Source: DASZHJ01 sp035581425
GTDB lineage: Bacteria; Pseudomonadota; Alphaproteobacteria; ATCC43930; CGMCC-115725
Assembly: GCA_035581425.1 (NCBI GenBank)
Contig: DATJVP010000006.1
Span: 1-17,418, forward strand
Length of the DNA: 17,418 nt
Direction: 5' to 3'
Position 1 is the first letter of the stretch, and every line of letters begins with the position of its first letter. The translations under genes and the position numbers were made by a program. Shown here one piece after another: positions 13,600 through 17,418 of this stretch. The notes below the pieces were generated by a model that saw only the letters and a list, made by a program, of their open reading frames with translations, made no database searches and was not told the origin of the DNA.

Positions 13600-16335
13600 T
13601 CAGCGCTCCTGCTTACGCAAAAGAAGAAGGCTCATCATCGTGAGGACTGGAACGAAGAGGGCGAGCGCCAGAAGATTGCTAGCGAGATCCTGGAATCCGA
13701 GGCCCTTAGTAAAAGTCCCAACGCTAATGGGAACGAAATACGTCATCGGGAAGACGCGTCCCATGATCCGTGCCGCCCCTACGAGAGAGGAAACGGGAAC
13801 CATCATGCCGGAGAACTGCGTCGCCGGGAGAACCGTCAGGATGGCGGTGCCGAAGAGCGCCGCGATCTGGGTCCTCGTGAACGCCGAGATCAGCATGCCG
13901 TATGCAGTGGTGGTGGTGACGTAGATCAGCACTCCGATGAGCAGAGTTGGGAAGCTTCCCTTGAACGGCACTTTGAAAACGAACACCGCCATCGAGAACA
14001 GCAGCGCGAAATTGATGAGCGCCACGCCGATATACGGCAGCTGTTTGCCGAGCAGAAACTCAATCCGAGTGACTGGAGTCACGTAAAGATTGGTGATCGA
14101 GCCGAGCTCCTTTTCGCGCACGATCGCGAGCGCCATCAAGATCGCGGGAAAAAGCGCAAGCATCAGGGATATGGTCGAGGGGACCATCGCGTAGATGCTG
14201 TTGAAGCTTTGATTGTATTTGAACCTCACCTCTATGTCGGCGGGCGGCGGAAGCGAGGGCAAGGTCGTCTTCACGGCGGGATCGTCGAGATAGAGTTGAT
14301 GCATACCCTCGATGTAGCCGCGGATCGTCTGAGCACGGAAAGGCATCGCGCCGTCCACCCATGCGCTGACCCATACGGGCCGCCCGCGTTTGATATCACG
14401 GCCGAATCCCGGGGGGATTTGGATCGCCGCATTGATGTCGCCGTTTTCGAGCCGCTTCTCGAGATCGGTGTAGTCAGCAATGGAGCGCTTCTCGACGAAG
14501 TAAGTAGAGCCTCTCAATTCCTCGAGATAGGCGCGGCTTTCGGGCGACTGGTCTTGGTCGAGGACGGCGAATGAGAGATTGTTCACATCGGTCGAGACCC
14601 CGAACCCGAACACCAGCATGAGAAAGGCGGTGCCGAATAGTGCGAAGCCCATGCGGATTGGATCGCGCAACAGCTCCAGTGCCTCACGGATCGTGTACGC
14701 CCATAAACGTCGCGGACTAAAGCGCGGGCGTCGCACCGGTCGGACAGGGGAACTCGACAGGGAATCGGAGTCGACCGATCGAGCGCTCTCCACTTTGCGC
14801 GACCCAGTCGCTTCCTCAAGATAGCTGATGAACGTCTCCTCGAGTGTCGTAGCGCCGCGAGCCTTGACGAGGCCATTAGGCGTATCTGTCGCCAGCACGC
14901 ACCCTGAGTCCATCAACGACAATCGATCGCAGCGCTCCGCCTCATTCATGAAATGAGTGGAGACGAAGATGGTTACGCCTTGATTGCGCGAGAGGTCGAT
15001 GAGTAATTCCCAGAACTCGTCACGCGCCAGGGGATCGACCCCAGAGGTCGGCTCGTCGAGGATGAGCACCTCCGGCTCGTGAACGACGGCGACCGCGAGC
15101 GACAGGCGCTGGCGGATGCCGAGCGGGAGATCCGCGGTGCGTTGGTGGAGGTAGTCGGCGAGACCGAAGCGCTCGACGAGCAAGTCGATGCGCGTCTTTG
15201 CCTTCTGTCGTGGGAGATGAAATAGCCTCGCGTGCAGGTCGAGGTTCTGAAGTACCGTAAGCTCCGCATAGAGTGAGAAGGATTGCGACATGTAGCCGAC
15301 GCGATTGCGCGATTGGATGTCGTGAGCGTCGACCGGACGGCCGAAGAGAAGCGCCTCGCCGGCGCTTGCAGGCAAAAGTCCAGTCAGCATCTTCATCGTC
15401 GTGGTCTTGCCTGAACCGTTCGAGCCGACGAAGCCGAAGATCTCACCGCGATAGATGGTGAAGCTCACCCTATCCACGGCGGTGAAATCGCCGAAGCGGC
15501 GGGTGAGTTCACGCGCGGCGATGACGGGATTTCCATCCGAAGTGCGCGGCGGGATGCGCAGACGCTTGTGGCCGGCCCGACGCCGCTCTGGCAACAAAGC
15601 GACGAAAGCATCCTCCAGAGACAGTGCTCCTGTGCTGGCCTTGAGCACTGTTGGCGGGCCCGTCGCCAAGATCCGTCCCGCATCCATGGCCACCAGCCAA
15701 TCGAACCGCTCGGCCTCTTCCATGTAGGCGGTCGCGACGATGACGCTCATGTCGCGGCGGCGAGCTCTGATGCGGTCGATCAGCTCCCAGAACTGCCGGC
15801 GCGAAAGGGGATCGACGCCGGTTGTGGGCTCATCGAGGATCAGAAGGTCGGGGTCATGGATCAGGGAGCAGCAAAGGCCGAGCTTTTGCCGCATGCCGCC
15901 CGACAGCTTCTTCGCCGCGCGGCCGGAGAATGGCGCCAGTCCGGTTGCATCGAAGACTTCTGCGATGCGCCATTCTCTTTCGGCATGGGACTGTCCGAAG
16001 AGACGACTGAAGAACTCGATGTTCTCGCGAACGCTGAGATCGGGATAGAGGTTCTTGCCCAGTCCCTGAGGCATATATGCGATGCGGGAGCAAACTGCCG
16101 CGCGATGTGCCTCCTCGGCAATGTCATCACCGAGGACTCGTACCTTTCCTTCCTGGATCTTTCGCGCGCCGGCGATGATGCTCAGCAGTGAGGATTTGCC
16201 GACACCGTCGGGGCCGATGATCCCCAGCATCGCGCCCGCTGGGAGCTCGACCGTGACCGCGTCGAGCGCGACTTTGGATCCGTAGCGATGGGTCACTGCG
16301 TCGAGACGTGCAACCGACGCGGCGCCGCCGATCAT
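13600..16335 (-). CDS. rbbA: RbbA-type fusion: two ABC ATPase domains plus ABC-2 permease
   Basis: 911 aa, the same length as I recall for E. coli RbbA (YhiH), a ribosome-associated ATPase/transporter. ATPase 1 has Walker A GPDGVGKS (41-48), Q-loop Gln90, signature LSGGM (144-148) and Walker B LLILDEP (Asp168, Glu169), but Ala203 (ATAYM) where the H-loop histidine belongs. ATPase 2 has Walker A GSNGSGKT (304-311), Gln351, Walker B (Asp427, Glu428) and His461, but signature LPLGI (403-407). A Ser/Arg linker (about 510-540) leads to an ABC-2 membrane domain (first helix about 562-580, periplasmic loop, then helices after 715, coupling segment VREKELGSITNLYVTP). Its ATG directly abuts the adaptor stop (TGAATG). 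RbbA in E. coli has been linked to ribosomes; whether this protein binds them or exports something is not shown here. Confidence 0.94.
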   Translation of the reverse strand: MIGGAASVARLDAVTHRYGSKVALDAVTVELPAGAMLGIIGPDGVGKSSLLSIIAGARKIQEGKVRVLGDDIAEEAHRAAVCSRIAYMPQGLGKNLYPDLSVRENIEFFSRLFGQSHAEREWRIAEVFDATGLAPFSGRAAKKLSGGMRQKLGLCCSLIHDPDLLILDEPTTGVDPLSRRQFWELIDRIRARRRDMSVIVATAYMEEAERFDWLVAMDAGRILATGPPTVLKASTGALSLEDAFVALLPERRRAGHKRLRIPPRTSDGNPVIAARELTRRFGDFTAVDRVSFTIYRGEIFGFVGSNGSGKTTTMKMLTGLLPASAGEALLFGRPVDAHDIQSRNRVGYMSQSFSLYAELTVLQNLDLHARLFHLPRQKAKTRIDLLVERFGLADYLHQRTADLPLGIRQRLSLAVAVVHEPEVLILDEPTSGVDPLARDEFWELLIDLSRNQGVTIFVSTHFMNEAERCDRLSLMDSGCVLATDTPNGLVKARGATTLEETFISYLEEATGSRKVESARSVDSDSLSSSPVRPVRRPRFSPRRLWAYTIREALELLRDPIRMGFALFGTAFLMLVFGFGVSTDVNNLSFAVLDQDQSPESRAYLEELRGSTYFVEKRSIADYTDLEKRLENGDINAAIQIPPGFGRDIKRGRPVWVSAWVDGAMPFRAQTIRGYIEGMHQLYLDDPAVKTTLPSLPPPADIEVRFKYNQSFNSIYAMVPSTISLMLALFPAILMALAIVREKELGSITNLYVTPVTRIEFLLGKQLPYIGVALINFALLFSMAVFVFKVPFKGSFPTLLIGVLIYVTTTTAYGMLISAFTRTQIAALFGTAILTVLPATQFSGMMVPVSSLVGAARIMGRVFPMTYFVPISVGTFTKGLGFQDLASNLLALALFVPVLTMMSLLLLRKQER

Positions 16336-17382
16336 TCAGGGCGCCTTCCGCTCCAATTGCGGCGGCCAAGGCACCGACGCATCCGTCTGAATGTATCCCA
16401 CCCCGGGAAGGCCGCTTCGGACGGACTCCGCGTGCGCCCGCAGGAGGTCCGGATCCACCCGCACCCGGATCCGGAACATCAGCTTGTCGCGTTCCTCCCT
16501 AGTCTCCACCGTCTTCGGCGTGAACTGTGCTTGGGTCGCGATAAACACCACCTTGGCCGGGATCGGGTAGGTCGGGTAGGCGTCGAGCACGATGCGGGCG
16601 TCGGAACCGATCTTGACGTGACCTGCCTCCACTGTCGGGAGGTAGATATCCATGTAGACATAGGAGATATCGAGCATCGTGAAGATCCGGCCGCCGGCGC
16701 CTAGGACCTCTCCGACATTCGCTACCCGGTATTGAATTCGGCCGTCGCGCGGGGCCACGAGAGCGTTATCGGCGATCTCGATCTTGTAGAGCTCAACGTC
16801 GTGCGTCGCTGCCTCGAGGGCGTGCTCGGTAACGCGGACCCTGGCGGTAGCCGCGTTCAGCGCGGCGACGGCCCCGTCGTACTGCTGCTGACGCTGGTCG
16901 AGGGTCTCCCTGGGCATGCTGCCTTTCGACACGAGGTAGCGCGCGCGATCGACCTCCTGCTGCGCCAGAAGGACTTGGCTCTTTTGCTGCTCGACGGTGG
17001 CCTTGGCTTCGTCGCGCGCCTGTTCCGACTGAAGTACGAACGCTTCGGCCTTCTTCAACGATGCTTCGAGATCGCGCGTATCCATCAGCGCGACGATTTG
17101 GCCCGCTGTCACCATATCTCCTTCATCCACGAGGAGCTTGGCGATGCGGCCCGCGAATTTCGTATCGATGTCGATCTCGTCTGATTCGAGACGGCCATTT
17201 CCGTAGACGATACTCGGCGGCAGATGCGGCCAGGATTGTCGCCACAGGTACATTCCGCCAAATCCAGCGGCGATCAAGACGATCACCAGGAGGACGCCTC
17301 GAATCCACCGGCGGCGCCACGGAGGGATGTACGGTGGCGAGATCGTCGTGGGCAGCCGGACCGGGGCCAAGAGTTCTCCCAT
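16336..17382 (-). CDS. yhiI: HlyD/EmrA-type periplasmic adaptor (YhiI-like)
   Basis: 348 aa from the ATG at 17380-17382. A basic segment (PPWRRRWIRG) precedes one membrane anchor (about 29-47). The periplasmic part has the first lipoyl half (about 75-101, FAGRIAKLLVDEGDMVTAGQ), a long coiled coil (about 105-195), the second lipoyl half (about 207-233, APRDGRI...NVGEVLGAGG) and a beta-barrel region. It would link the RbbA/YhhJ exporter to an outer membrane channel; no TolC gene is in the window. The frame stays open to the right edge, and the ribosome site before this ATG is weak (CCGGAA), so the true start may lie beyond the window. First gene of the operon within view. Confidence 0.9.
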   Translation of the reverse strand: MGELLAPVRLPTTISPPYIPPWRRRWIRGVLLVIVLIAAGFGGMYLWRQSWPHLPPSIVYGNGRLESDEIDIDTKFAGRIAKLLVDEGDMVTAGQIVALMDTRDLEASLKKAEAFVLQSEQARDEAKATVEQQKSQVLLAQQEVDRARYLVSKGSMPRETLDQRQQQYDGAVAALNAATARVRVTEHALEAATHDVELYKIEIADNALVAPRDGRIQYRVANVGEVLGAGGRIFTMLDISYVYMDIYLPTVEAGHVKIGSDARIVLDAYPTYPIPAKVVFIATQAQFTPKTVETREERDKLMFRIRVRVDPDLLRAHAESVRSGLPGVGYIQTDASVPWPPQLERKAP

Positions 17383-17418
17383 TTCCGGCTGGTTCTCGGC
17401 CCGGACCGGCGATCCGTC

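Noticed and set aside
15268..15295. Walker-like and signature changes read as sequencing error in RbbA
   Set aside because: The frame is intact over 911 codons and the changes match the E. coli RbbA pattern as I recall it, so they are more likely a family trait.

Overview
The window reads as a GC-rich alphaproteobacterial chromosome segment, probably Hyphomicrobiales (Rhizobiales)-like. This is an inference from uniformly high GC, mostly RubisCO-free carbon catabolism genes of the De Ley-Doudoroff type, an FNR/FixK-type box, PilZ and HdeA-like genes, and a rbbA-type export operon. No 16S rRNA or other marker is present to fix the taxon.

Positions 1-5497 form a sugar-acid catabolic cluster. 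A minus-strand pair (KDG kinase, then a beta-hydroxyacid dehydrogenase cut by the window edge) overlaps by 4 nt. It is divergent from a plus-strand KDPG aldolase gene. Further on, a minus-strand SDR dehydrogenase overlaps by 4 nt (TTGA) with a gamma-glutamylcyclotransferase-like gene, and is divergent from an IlvD/Edd-family aldonate dehydratase. Together the dehydratase, kinase and aldolase would take an aldonate to pyruvate plus glyceraldehyde 3-phosphate. The SDR and the beta-hydroxyacid dehydrogenase are plausible entry or side steps.

Positions 5494-9389 hold mixed housekeeping or envelope genes: a HExxH protein resembling EF-P hydroxylase (EpmC), a PilZ protein, a small DUF5658-like membrane protein, a GT-B-like glycosyltransferase, an exported Pro-rich/glycine-zipper protein, and an exported HdeA/HdeB-like protein.

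Positions 9390-11523 look decayed. There is a 760-nt stretch with no convincing gene, then an arylsulfatase pseudogene with an N-terminal frameshift and a large internal deletion, then a 9-bp-stem hairpin. This region abuts the 3' end of a minus-strand tRNA-Ser(UGA).

Positions 11914-17418 hold, on the minus strand, an export operon made of an HlyD-type adaptor, an RbbA-type double-ATPase/permease fusion (911 aa) and a second ABC-2 permease. A two-CBS-domain protein follows. Between the permease and the CBS gene lies a near-perfect FNR/FixK box (TTGATCTGCGTCAA) placed at class II distance from a possible -10, which suggests oxygen-responsive control of the CBS gene.

No CRISPR array, prophage or intact insertion sequence was seen. 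The observations most worth following are the FNR/FixK box, the asymmetric ATP sites of the RbbA protein, the EpmC-like protein, and the GGCT-like gene coupled to a sugar dehydrogenase.
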